The notes: generated by a model from the sequence alone, not told the origin. A DNA stretch of 6,995 nucleotides from Bifidobacteriaceae bacterium (GCA_031266115.1 JAISBQ010000403.1:1-6995), one strand, 5' to 3'; positions 1 to 6,042 are shown, numbered from the stretch's first letter. Numbers and translations: made by a program.

Positions 1-786
1 GTTGGTCTCTTCGATCTCCTTGTCCCATGGCGGGCAGGTGTCGAGGAGGTGACGTATCTGTGCCTCGGTTACCCCGGCGGGCAGTAGGGCTACCGGGAAC
101 AGGTCGGGATCGTCGGTGACCTGGGCATCGAGTACGCCAGGGACGCCGTTCGCGCGGGCGCAGGCGGCCCACTCGTTCGCCAAATCCGCCGACTTATGGC
201 GCGCCTCCAACTGCGCTTCGGGGTCCATCCACTTCAGGCCCGGCCACTCATAACCGCTTTCCTCGAGGCACGGGGCGAAGTCGGCTGTGCGGTCTGCGTC
301 TCCCATGTACACCACGTACCCGTAGGAGGAGTCCTTGGCGGCCTGGACCATCGCTTCCGTTTGGGCTGCGGGACCGTCACCGTCTGTGAGAGTACCTTGC
401 GACCAGTAGAAGTTGGTGCCGTCCTCCCACACCTGGATCGTCGCATCGTCGCTCTCGATCCACACCCAGGATTCGCCGCTGGGCATGTCCTCGATGGTCG
501 CGGCGAAACCGGCATCCATCAGACACGAATAGGCGGCCTCGGCCTGTTCCACCTGCGCCTCGATGGTCAAGGCGGCGCGAGCCGACGATGGCGTACGGGG
601 GCTTGGGCCGGCATCGTCCGCTGGAGTGGGCGTCTGGGATGCGGGGGATGTGGGGCTGGCCGGGACGCTGGCGAGGCGCTGCGCGGAGACCACCTCGTCC
701 TCGGCCGGGGTCTGAGAACATCCGGCGAGCGCGAGACTGAACGCGGCGATGCCCACGAGCACGGGGGCGAGCCGTTGGTGACCCAT
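1..786 (-). CDS. Secreted lipoprotein of unknown function, C-terminus beyond window edge
   Basis: The frame is open from an ATG at 786 to the left edge, giving 262 residues with no stop, so the protein is incomplete. A GAGGAG ribosome site (793-798) lies 6 nt before the ATG. The N-terminus is a lipoprotein signal: a short positive start, a hydrophobic stretch, then lipobox LAGC with the lipidated Cys at residue 23. A Ser/Thr/Pro/Ala-rich linker (about 30-72) follows, then a probably extracytoplasmic globular part with Cys 88, 173, 209 and 251. The motifs ADRTADF (164-170), AACARANG (207-214) and TCPPWDKE (250-257) recur in the lipoprotein at 2562-3530, with the four Cys in the same order and similar spacing, so the two are paralogs. 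Even Cys number and export suggest disulfides (inference). I do not recognise the family. Divergent from the ABC-F gene, with 137 bp between the starts. Confidence 0.85.
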   Translation of the reverse strand, partial: MGHQRLAPVLVGIAAFSLALAGCSQTPAEDEVVSAQRLASVPASPTSPASQTPTPADDAGPSPRTPSSARAALTIEAQVEQAEAAYSCLMDAGFAATIEDMPSGESWVWIESDDATIQVWEDGTNFYWSQGTLTDGDGPAAQTEAMVQAAKDSSYGYVVYMGDADRTADFAPCLEESGYEWPGLKWMDPEAQLEARHKSADLANEWAACARANGVPGVLDAQVTDDPDLFPVALLPAGVTEAQIRHLLDTCPPWDKEIEETN

Positions 787-842
787 GACGGGCTCCTCAG
801 GGAGTGAGCGATGACGGGCAAGACGCGGCGCAATCCGCAGCG

Positions 843-870
843 AGTCTATGGGGTACGCCACCGGTGGCAA
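843..870 (-). promoter_or_regulatory. Candidate sigma70-like promoter of the first lipoprotein gene
   Basis: On the minus strand TTGCCA (865-870) is followed after 16 bp by TAGACT (843-848). This matches the actinobacterial -35/-10 pattern and would start a transcript near 836, leaving about 50 nt of leader before the ATG at 786. Pattern match only. The -35 box overlaps the palindrome at 857-868. Confidence 0.35.
857..868. promoter_or_regulatory. 12-bp perfect palindrome between divergent genes
   Basis: GCCACCGGTGGC is its own reverse complement. It lies in the 137-bp gap between the lipoprotein start (786) and the ABC-F start (924) and overlaps the candidate lipoprotein -35 box. It could be an operator for a dimeric regulator or a short leader hairpin of the ABC-F transcript. 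It is short, and GC-rich palindromes arise by chance, so confidence is modest. Confidence 0.3.
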
Positions 871-923
871 GTAGGCTCGTGCGGGCGCCGAGGGGTGCGG
901 GAACAGGGAGGAGGAAGGCGGCC

Positions 924-2522
924 ATGATCACCGCGAGCGGCATCGAGTTGCGGGCTGGCGCGGAACTGCTGGTGGCGGGCGCGAACCTGCGGGTTGGCCC
1001 AGGAGACCGGATTGGACTGGTGGGTCGCAACGGCGCAGGCAAGACCACCCTGACGCGCGTCCTGGCAGGTGAGGTTCAGGCGGCAGCGGGCACGGTTCGC
1101 CGGTCGCAGGATGTGGGGTACCTTCCCCAGGATCCGCGTACCGCGGGCCTCGGTCAGGTGGCGATGGCGCGGATGCTCTCCGTGCGTGGCCTGCACCGGA
1201 TCACGGATGAGATGCGGGCCGCCGAGACGGCGATGGGCAGCAGCGATGAACCGACCGCTCTGGCCGCCGTGGAGCGTTACGCCAAGCTCGAGGCCCAGTT
1301 CATCGCCCGCGGCGGATATGCCGCGGGGGGCCAGGCGGCTCGAATCGCCGCGAACCTGGGGTTGGATAACCGTGCCCTTGCCCAGACGCTTGGGACGTTG
1401 TCGGGGGGTCAACGGCGCCGCGTCGAGCTTGCCCGTGTCCTGTTCTCGGGCGCCGATACCCTGCTGCTCGACGAGCCAACCAACCATCTTGACGCCGATT
1501 CAGTGGTGTGGTTGCGAGATTTCTTACGTGCCTACGATGGCGGATTTGTGGTCATCTCCCACGATGTCGCCCTTCTTCGGGGCACCGTGACATCGGTGGC
1601 CTATCTCGACGCTTCACGCCGGGTGCTCGATCACTACGCGATGGGATGGGACGCGTATCTGGAGGCCCGCGAAGTCGATGAGCGGCGGCGTAAGCGCGAA
1701 CGGGCGAATGCCGAGAAGAAGGCCGGTGCGCTGTTGGCTCAGGCGAACAAGATGCGGGCGAAAGCCACCAAGGCGGTGGCGGCCCAGAACATGGAGCGCC
1801 GCGCTGTCGAGCTCCTGGCCTCAACCGAGGGGGCCCGAGCACCGGAGAAGGTGGCGGCGATCCGATTCCCGGACCCTGCACCATCGGGCAAGACGCCTAT
1901 TCAGGCGAGTGACCTATCCAAGTCTTTCGGATCGTTGGATGTGTTCGCGGGGGTCGACTTGGCGATTGACCGGGGGAGCAAGGTGGTGGTGCTTGGATTG
2001 AACGGTGCCGGGAAGACCACCTTGCTGCGAATTCTGGCCGGTCTAGAAACTCCGGATACGGGCGAAGTGATTGCCGGCCACGGCCTGCGCCTCGGCTATT
2101 ACGCTCAGGAACACGAGACGCTGGACGTTGACAAGACGGTCTTGGAGAACATGGCCGCGGCCGCCCCGGATTTCGAGGAAACAGCGGTGAGGAACATCCT
2201 CGGGTCGTTCCTCTTCTCCGGGGACGCCGTGGATAAGCCGGCCCGTGTGTTGTCCGGTGGGGAAAAGACGCGCCTGGCGCTGGCCACGCTGGTGGCATCC
2301 TCGGCCAATGTGCTGTTGCTAGACGAGCCCACCAACAACCTCGACCCCGCGAGCCGCGGGGAAATCCTGCGGGCACTGCGATCCTTCGCCGGCGCCGTGG
2401 TCCTGGTCACCCACGATGAGGGGGCCGTGCGGGCGCTGTCTCCCGAACGCGTACTGCTCCTGCCCGACGGCGACGAGGACCTGTGGCGTGACGATTACAT
2501 GGAACTGGTCGAGTTGGCGTGA
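924..2522 (+). CDS. ABC-F family ATP-binding protein (Rv1473-like), possible ribosome protection
   Basis: A 532-residue soluble protein with two ABC ATPase domains in tandem and no membrane segment, the ABC-F layout. Domain 1 has Walker A GRNGAGKTT (34-42), signature LSGGQ (159-163), Walker B with LLLDEPTNHLD (180-190) and switch His 213. A Lys/Arg-rich, probably coiled-coil linker spans about 240-315. Domain 2 has GLNGAGKTT (358-366), LSGGE (443-447), LLLDEPTNNLD (464-474) and His 497. All catalytic motifs are intact. ABC-F proteins act on the ribosome, and some eject bound antibiotics. From memory the sequence follows M. tuberculosis Rv1473, reported in connection with macrolide resistance, but substrate specificity cannot be read here. 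I chose the ATG at 924: GGAGG (907-911) and AGGAAGG (912-918) precede it, and translation then begins MITAS, as expected for this group. A GTG at 804 is in frame but would add 40 unlikely residues. Convergent with the lipoprotein gene ending at 2562. Confidence 0.93.
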   Translation: MITASGIELRAGAELLVAGANLRVGPGDRIGLVGRNGAGKTTLTRVLAGEVQAAAGTVRRSQDVGYLPQDPRTAGLGQVAMARMLSVRGLHRITDEMRAAETAMGSSDEPTALAAVERYAKLEAQFIARGGYAAGGQAARIAANLGLDNRALAQTLGTLSGGQRRRVELARVLFSGADTLLLDEPTNHLDADSVVWLRDFLRAYDGGFVVISHDVALLRGTVTSVAYLDASRRVLDHYAMGWDAYLEAREVDERRRKRERANAEKKAGALLAQANKMRAKATKAVAAQNMERRAVELLASTEGARAPEKVAAIRFPDPAPSGKTPIQASDLSKSFGSLDVFAGVDLAIDRGSKVVVLGLNGAGKTTLLRILAGLETPDTGEVIAGHGLRLGYYAQEHETLDVDKTVLENMAAAAPDFEETAVRNILGSFLFSGDAVDKPARVLSGGEKTRLALATLVASSANVLLLDEPTNNLDPASRGEILRALRSFAGAVVLVTHDEGAVRALSPERVLLLPDGDEDLWRDDYMELVELA

Positions 2523-2544
2523 GGCGGGAGCGTTGCTGGGCGCG

Positions 2545-2565
2545 GTAATTCCTCGCGGGAGTTAC
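2545..2565. terminator. Short hairpin between convergent genes, possible bidirectional terminator
   Basis: GTAATTCC and GGAGTTAC pair over 8 bp (one G-T pair) around a 5-nt loop. The hairpin fills the 39-bp gap between the ABC-F stop (2522) and the opposing lipoprotein stop (2562-2564), and overlaps the latter. No T-tract follows on either strand, so this is weak as an intrinsic terminator. The position is the main argument. Confidence 0.3.
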
Positions 2566-3530
2566 TCGCTGTCTAAGAAGCCGAGTTCGCCAAGACCGGG
2601 GCCTTTGTACGTGATGCCTTCGGCGCGGAGCTTCGCGATGATCTCCTCAAATTGCCGACGGGCTTCGGCCTCCTGCGCCTCGTAGAGCTCCTCGCTGTGG
2701 GCCTCTTCGTCATCTGTCCGCTCGCGGCGGGTTTGACCCTCGCAGGGCAAGCCGAATTCGCAGGGCAATCCGTGAATGTAGTTCGGGCCCATGAGACCGC
2801 CCAACATCTCGGTACCGCTGTACTCGCCATCGGCCAATTCGCGCAGACGACCCTCGTCGTAGGTCGGGCACTGGGCGAACAGGTCCACGAACTCGTCGGT
2901 GGTCATGCTCAGCGGGAGCAGGACTGGCGGTACCATCCATGTCGCGCCGCCGTCGATGACCGGCGGGGGCACGTCTTCGACATCGGGGAAGCCGTTGGCC
3001 CGGGCGCATGCGGCGAAGTTGTTGTTGAGATCGGTCGCCAGCTGCTTGAGGCGCCGCTCGGCGGTTGTGTCGACGTACGGGCCCGGTTGGGTGAAGTGGG
3101 TCGCGGCCACGCAGGCGTCGTAGTCAGCCGTGCGGTCGGTCCCGCCAAGCCACAGTAGGGTCCGGCCCTCGGATTCGGCAGCATTGACCATCTCGTAGGT
3201 CTCGGTACCCTCCCTGGCCCCGTAGACTGGCCCGCCCGCCGGGCCCGGGACCCAGGCGAGGGCTCCAGGAGGAGAGTCGATGGTCAGGAGGGCCTGGCCG
3301 TCCTTCTGATCCTCGAGGGAGGTGGAGATCGACTTGCCGGCCAGGCAAGCCGCCATCGCCTCGGCCCGCTCGCGCTGGGAGTCGGGCACGGGGGCGACCG
3401 ATGCCGGGGCTGAGGGCAAGTCGTCAACTGACGTGACGTTGTCGTCCGCGGCCGTGCACCCCGCCATCGCCACCAGCGCGCCCACCACCACGCCGCATAC
3501 CCAGGTGCCCCGCGCCCTCACGCCGCGCAT
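2562..3530 (-). CDS. Secreted Cys-containing lipoprotein, paralog of the one at the left edge
   Basis: A 322-residue protein beginning MRGVRARGTW, with a hydrophobic stretch and lipobox-like AMAGC with the lipidated Cys at residue 25. The ATG at 3530 has GGGAG 4-5 nt upstream. A low-complexity linker (26-50) precedes a globular part with Cys 62, 140, 175 and 221. The motifs TDRTADYDAC (131-140), AACARANG (173-180) and QCPTYDE (220-226) match the partial lipoprotein at 1-786 in order and spacing. Unlike the visible part of that paralog, this one has a duplicated GLPCE (254-258, 260-264) carrying two more Cys, then a highly charged, probably helical or coiled-coil tail (about 268-303), ending in a Gly-rich segment. 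Likely anchored on the outer face of the membrane. Function and family are unknown to me. The gene stands alone, convergent to the ABC-F gene. Confidence 0.9.
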   Translation of the reverse strand: MRGVRARGTWVCGVVVGALVAMAGCTAADDNVTSVDDLPSAPASVAPVPDSQRERAEAMAACLAGKSISTSLEDQKDGQALLTIDSPPGALAWVPGPAGGPVYGAREGTETYEMVNAAESEGRTLLWLGGTDRTADYDACVAATHFTQPGPYVDTTAERRLKQLATDLNNNFAACARANGFPDVEDVPPPVIDGGATWMVPPVLLPLSMTTDEFVDLFAQCPTYDEGRLRELADGEYSGTEMLGGLMGPNYIHGLPCEFGLPCEGQTRRERTDDEEAHSEELYEAQEAEARRQFEEIIAKLRAEGITYKGPGLGELGFLDSE

Positions 3531-3733
3531 TCTACTCCCGGGTCAAGGCACGTGGTGGCGCCCCGCTGACTACCGCTGGCCCAAGGTCTCGGCGTGGTAC
3601 TTGTCGGGCCGGCGGGGGCGGGTGATCGGTGCTGTTGGCCTGACCCCTCCGTGATGTCACCAACTGTCGCGTGCTGTCCCCTCAGCACATCTTTCGACCC
3701 CAATGCTCCCGCAGAAACCCGCACCGACCCGTG

Positions 3734-3787
3734 GAGTTTCACCCTTGGGGGCTCCCAGGGGCGATTCTGCCCCCAAACGTGAGACTC
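3734..3787. repeat. Long imperfect inverted repeat (two-step hairpin)
   Basis: The outer arms GAGTTTCAC (3734-3742) and GTGAGACTC (3779-3787) pair over 9 bp with one G-T pair. After a 2-nt internal loop on each side, TTGGGGGC (3745-3752) and GCCCCCAA (3769-3776) pair perfectly over 8 bp around a 16-nt loop. That is 17 pairs in 54 nt. It lies about 200 bp upstream of the lipoprotein start at 3530 and is not followed by a T-tract. It may be a REP-like or MITE-like dispersed repeat, or an RNA hairpin. Confidence 0.6.
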
Positions 3788-3932
3788 GGCGATGGGTGTG
3801 GTCCCTGGGGACCGGCGAGCATAGGTGGGATGTGGGATGTGTGTGGCAGGCGGCGGGCGAGTGTGCGCCGGTCGCGGGCGCGGGAATGACCTCGGGCGTG
3901 GAGGTCGTGGATGTGCTGGGCGATCGCGATGG

Positions 3933-4101
3933 CATCGAGAGTGTCGGATACCAGGGTCCAGGACCCTCGCGGGAGATCGAGATTGTCGAATACCAGGCTT
4001 CCACCGCCCGTGGGGCCCGGTTTTCGGCATCGGAGCCTGGTATTCGGCAATCTCGATTCGGTGACCCCCCTGTGGACCCTGGTATTCGGCGATCTCGATG
4101 C
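3933..4101. repeat. Symmetric element: four copies of a ~23-bp motif in two inverted arms
   Basis: The motif is close to CCTGGTATTCGRCRATCTCG followed by AT. Copies at about 3933-3959 and 3975-3999 read on the minus strand, and copies at about 4034-4057 and 4074-4100 read on the plus strand. Within each arm the two copies repeat with a 42-bp period, and 16 bases separate the inner core from the GGACCCTGG that opens the outer copy. The inner copies face each other across a ~35-bp centre. The outer copies also share the GGACCCTGG lead-in. The left arm additionally has AGGGTCC/GGACCCT (3953-3967, 1-nt spacer). The layout resembles a paired REP element (REPIN) or a non-autonomous mobile repeat. 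Uneven, inverted spacing argues against CRISPR. Confidence 0.75.
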
Positions 4102-4169
4102 TCCCTCACGACAGATCCGCCATCCCCCAGGCCGGTCCGGCACCATGCACCACCATCCCAGCAGGAAAG

Positions 4170-4222
4170 TGTCAACGCCGGGTGAATTTTGACCCCTTTT
4201 TGCTGTGTGAATTTTGACCCCT
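4170..4222. mobile_element. Orphan IS21-like insertion sequence end with two subterminal repeats
   Basis: The stretch begins TGTCAACGCCG at 4170 and carries GTGAATTTTGACCCCT twice, exactly, at 4182-4197 and 4207-4222 (25-bp period). IS21-family ends start with 5'-TG and carry multiple direct repeats of this type, often with a TTTTGACCCC core, to which the transposase IstA binds. The TG-outward orientation puts the element body to the right. No istA or istB gene and no opposite end occur in the window, so this is a relic or a deletion product. Family assignment is from memory of such ends. Confidence 0.6.
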
Positions 4223-4276
4223 CCTGGTGGTGGTTGTGGTGTGGCCCGTGGTGGGCTGTGGTGGTGTTTGTGCTGG

Positions 4277-4528
4277 TCAGATGATGTGTGTTGCGGGGTC
4301 TTCGCGGTGGGTGCGCCATTGGTGCCAGGCTTGGGGTTTGGTGGTGCCCATGGCGGCGGCGATCTGGTCCCAGTCCCGTTGGTCGACGGGGATTTCGTCG
4401 ATGGTTTCGGCGATCTGGTCGTGGGCGGTGGCCGCGAGGACGGCGAGTAGCTGGATGTGCCCGAGCAGGCCGGGATGGTCGGCGGGGTCGAGTTGGTCCA
4501 GGGTCCTGGTGGCGTCGCGAATGAGCAC
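4277..4528 (-). CDS. Small protein with possible helix-turn-helix, perhaps within an IS relic
   Basis: The frame codes for 83 residues from a GTG at 4528, with strong G/C bias at third positions, so it is or recently was a real gene. The N-terminal half is predicted largely helical (about 5-45). The C-terminal half contains WDQIAAAMGTTKPQAWHQW (about 53-71), which looks like the two helices of a helix-turn-helix, so DNA binding is plausible but not shown. No Shine-Dalgarno sequence precedes the GTG, and the frame stays open further upstream into the neighbouring gene, so the protein may be N-terminally truncated. It starts 20 nt after the nitroreductase stop (4549) and ends 54 nt before the IS21-like repeats. 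It may therefore belong to the insertion-sequence remnant or be the distal gene of the nitroreductase transcript. Confidence 0.6.
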   Translation of the reverse strand: MLIRDATRTLDQLDPADHPGLLGHIQLLAVLAATAHDQIAETIDEIPVDQRDWDQIAAAMGTTKPQAWHQWRTHREDPATHII

Positions 4529-4548
4529 CGGCGTCGACGCGGGCCGTG

Positions 4549-5259
4549 TCAGGCCGCGCCGGTGTGCACCGTGAGAATGGCGCGCTTGCCCGAGGTGTCG
4601 ACATTGATGCCGTTGATCGGGGTGCTTTCATGGTCCAAGGCGACCGTCACGTGACGCAGCAGCGCGCCCAGGCTGAGCTTGTCCGATCGCTTGGTCAGCA
4701 GGCGCAGCGGCCCGCGTGGCGTCTGGAGGATCCGGATGACGCCGTCGCCGAACTCCAGCCTCCATGGCTGGTCGTTGAGGCCCGATGGCGCGAGGCGGGC
4801 CGCGCGAGCGACCGGGTTGTCGACGTTCGAGACCGTCGCTATGGGCAACCGCTTGAAATCGGCCTCGCCGCTGCGCATCGGCTCATCCGGCGTGCCGAAG
4901 GCAAGCAGGTTCGAATAGTGCAGACCACGTGGATGGGGGTCGTCGTGGGTCAGACGCGGCATCGCTTTCCAGTGCGCGCCTAGCCCAAGATCGCGAATGT
5001 ACAGATCAGCCGCCTGGAGGACGAACCCGGTGTTGATGTACTCGGCATCGGTCGGCTCGCACCAGGCCAAGACATAGTGCGGCGCGCTGGAATCGGTGAC
5101 TGCGTCTGGCCCGGCGATCTCGGCGTGCACGGTGCCGCCGGGTAGTTGATCGATCCGCTGGAGATACTCGGAGATCCTGGCGACGACATCGTCCGCCAAA
5201 GGCTCCGGCGCGAACTTGTGGACAGACTTGCGCGTGAAAATAGCGTCATAGAGTCCCAT
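4549..5259 (-). CDS. Putative nitroreductase, TM1586-like flavoprotein family
   Basis: A 236-residue protein, soluble, without signal peptide. The N-terminal AIFTRKSVHKF (6-16) is the Arg/Lys-Ser segment typical of nitroreductases, where it contacts the FMN phosphate. GFVLQAADLYIRDLGLGAHW (78-97) resembles the central nitroreductase helix and glycine turn. ARLAPSGLNDQPW (154-166) is the APS-x-N-x-QPW flavin-site motif, found here in the second half, an order that fits the 'putative TM nitroreductase' family named after Thermotoga TM1586. The expected cofactor is FMN with NAD(P)H as reductant; the substrate cannot be predicted. The ATG at 5259 has no Shine-Dalgarno site but lies 7 nt after a TAGCCT box, which suggests a leaderless mRNA. 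The gene lies 58 nt downstream of the PIN toxin stop on the same strand, so read-through from the toxin-antitoxin operon is possible. Confidence 0.82.
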   Translation of the reverse strand: MGLYDAIFTRKSVHKFAPEPLADDVVARISEYLQRIDQLPGGTVHAEIAGPDAVTDSSAPHYVLAWCEPTDAEYINTGFVLQAADLYIRDLGLGAHWKAMPRLTHDDPHPRGLHYSNLLAFGTPDEPMRSGEADFKRLPIATVSNVDNPVARAARLAPSGLNDQPWRLEFGDGVIRILQTPRGPLRLLTKRSDKLSLGALLRHVTVALDHESTPINGINVDTSGKRAILTVHTGAA

Positions 5260-5266
5260 GGCGGCC

Positions 5267-5272
5267 AGGCTA
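5267..5272 (-). promoter_or_regulatory. Candidate -10 box for a leaderless nitroreductase mRNA
   Basis: Minus-strand TAGCCT (TANNNT type) ends 7 nt before the ATG at 5259, so transcription would start at or next to the first codon. No Shine-Dalgarno sequence is present and no good -35 box is visible. The box also overlaps one arm of a small GCCAG/CTGGC repeat (5264-5281). Confidence 0.35.
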
Positions 5273-5317
5273 GGGGCTGGCGCACTCGCCCTCGGGGAGA
5301 CATGCCGGAGCGGTGAC

Positions 5318-5743
5318 TCAGCGAGGGTCGGTCCACGGGTTGAAGGTAGCCACGCCGTGGCATTCGAAGTCCCTGGTATTGCGGGTCGCGACGGTCAAGT
5401 GGTGGTGTAGCGCGGTCGCAGCGATGAGGGTGTCGCGTTCTGAGCTCGGATTTGGGACGTGGAGGTCCGCGGCGATGAGGGCGACATCAAAGTCCACCGA
5501 CAGGATGTGCCTGCGGAAGGTGGCGATCACCGAGGTGTCCAACCAGGCGCGCAGATGGTGCCCCTGCTCCGCGTCGCGCCTGGCGATGCGGGCTACGCCG
5601 CTGGCGAGTTCCATGATCGTGATGGCGCTGAGCCAATGATCGGCAAGCCGCTGAGTCTGAGCCCACCTTGCGACGTTGGGGTCGATTCGGCCGGGACCCT
5701 TGCGCAACTCGCTGACCAGATTGGTGTCCAGGAGAGTGCTCAC
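5318..5743 (-). CDS. vapC: PIN-domain ribonuclease toxin (VapC-like) of a type II TA module
   Basis: A 141-residue single PIN domain, normal length for VapC. The metal-binding acidic residues are Asp6 in LLDTN, Glu45 in ITIMELASG, Asp104 in RDTLIAATA and Asp125 in TRNTRDF, all in the usual order, so the active site looks intact. VapC-type toxins cleave RNA (often tRNA or rRNA) in a Mg/Mn-dependent way and slow growth when not held by the antitoxin; the target is not predictable here. SERDTLIAA and ATRNTRDF are typical of the FitB-like branch. It starts with GTG at 5743, overlapping the antitoxin stop by 4 nt (GTGA), the signature of translational coupling. Its partner is the Phd/YefM-type antitoxin at 5740-5982, and both are expected to be controlled from the operator at 5994-6011. 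Confidence 0.92.
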   Translation of the reverse strand: MSTLLDTNLVSELRKGPGRIDPNVARWAQTQRLADHWLSAITIMELASGVARIARRDAEQGHHLRAWLDTSVIATFRRHILSVDFDVALIAADLHVPNPSSERDTLIAATALHHHLTVATRNTRDFECHGVATFNPWTDPR

Positions 5744-5982
5744 GACAAGTCCGGCACCTGGAGGTGCAGGTCGAGGTGGGCGGGGGTGAAGTCGATGTCG
5801 TCGTCAGCGACCAGCGCTTCCCTCAGCGTGCGCCGCCCCTCCACCGCGTCGCGATAGTCCGCCAGGGAGAGAAGCACGTGGGTCGGCTCTCCTCGCGAGG
5901 TGATGAACACGGGTCCTCGCATCGCCGCCCGCTTGGCGGCGCTGACGTCGCGGTTGAACTGCTGAGCGGCAATCTCGGCCAT
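5740..5982 (-). CDS. Phd/YefM-family antitoxin
   Basis: An 80-residue protein. Residues 1-47 (AAQQFNRDVSAAKRAAMRGP followed by VFITSRGEPTHVLLS and ADYR) are the classic Phd/YefM fold: an N-terminal dimerising, DNA-binding half with the 'R-G-x-P-x-H/A-V-L-x-S' turn. The acidic C-terminus (ALVADDDIDF onward) is the part expected to wrap and block the toxin. The ATG at 5982 has GGAGG (5987-5991) 4 nt upstream, fixing the start. It overlaps the PIN toxin start by 4 nt. Phd/YefM proteins repress their own operon, and the inverted repeat at 5994-6011, immediately upstream of the ribosome site, is the obvious binding site. A Phd-type antitoxin with a PIN toxin is a known but mixed pairing. Confidence 0.92.
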   Translation of the reverse strand: MAEIAAQQFNRDVSAAKRAAMRGPVFITSRGEPTHVLLSLADYRDAVEGRRTLREALVADDDIDFTPAHLDLHLQVPDLS

Positions 5983-5993
5983 CGGTCCTCCAA

Positions 5994-6011
5994 AGTAGGT
6001 TGGTACCTACT
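5994..6011. promoter_or_regulatory. Inverted-repeat operator candidate of the Phd/PIN module
   Basis: AGTAGGT (5994-6000) and ACCTACT (6005-6011) form a perfect 7-bp inverted repeat with a 4-bp spacer, right behind the antitoxin ribosome site. On the minus strand TAGAGT (6009-6014) could be the -10 box, putting the transcription start near 6002 inside the repeat, so bound antitoxin would block initiation. No convincing -35 box is seen. Confidence 0.6.
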
Positions 6012-6042
6012 CTACCAGGCCCGGCGGTCTGGGATGTGGGGT

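Larger units (their letters stand above)
3531..4276. other. Gene-free, repeat-rich stretch of about 750 bases
   Basis: Several frames stay open here because stop codons are rare in GC-rich DNA, but none combines a ribosome site, a sensible amino-acid composition and codon bias. The translations are dominated by Arg, Pro, His, Ser and Thr. The stretch holds a long imperfect hairpin (3734-3787), a fourfold repeat element (3933-4101), an IS21-like end (4170-4222) and a G/T-rich low-complexity run (about 4223-4270). On the minus strand, codons just past the repeat (about 3932-3850) give a somewhat protein-like translation including AIAIAQHIHDLHARG. This could be a decayed gene fragment, but the evidence is thin. 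Confidence 0.6.

Noticed and set aside
804..923. N-terminal extension of the ABC-F protein from GTG at 804
   Set aside because: No properly spaced ribosome site precedes it, the added residues do not resemble the family, and the ATG at 924 has a strong ribosome site and the expected N-terminus.
846..1487. Open frames on the opposite strand and in other frames of the ABC-F gene
   Set aside because: The ABC-F frame contains all expected motifs along its full length, so overlapping frames are shadows of its codon bias.
3920..3927. GCGATCGC octamer, resembling the cyanobacterial HIP1 sequence
   Set aside because: Only one copy was noticed, and the rest of the window is actinobacterial. Chance in GC-rich DNA.
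3933..4101. CRISPR array
   Set aside because: Only four degenerate copies, in two opposite orientations, with no uniform spacers and no cas genes.
3657..4631. A 324-codon minus-strand open frame spanning the repeat region
   Set aside because: It is rich in Arg, Pro, His, Ser and Thr, crosses the repeats and the IS end, and overlaps the real 83-residue gene and the nitroreductase 3' end in another frame. It has no ribosome site. An open frame is expected by chance in DNA this GC-rich.
4214..4654. Plus-strand open frames over the HTH-like gene
   Set aside because: Translations are Gly/Trp/Val/Arg-rich low-complexity complements of the minus-strand coding sequence and lack ribosome sites.
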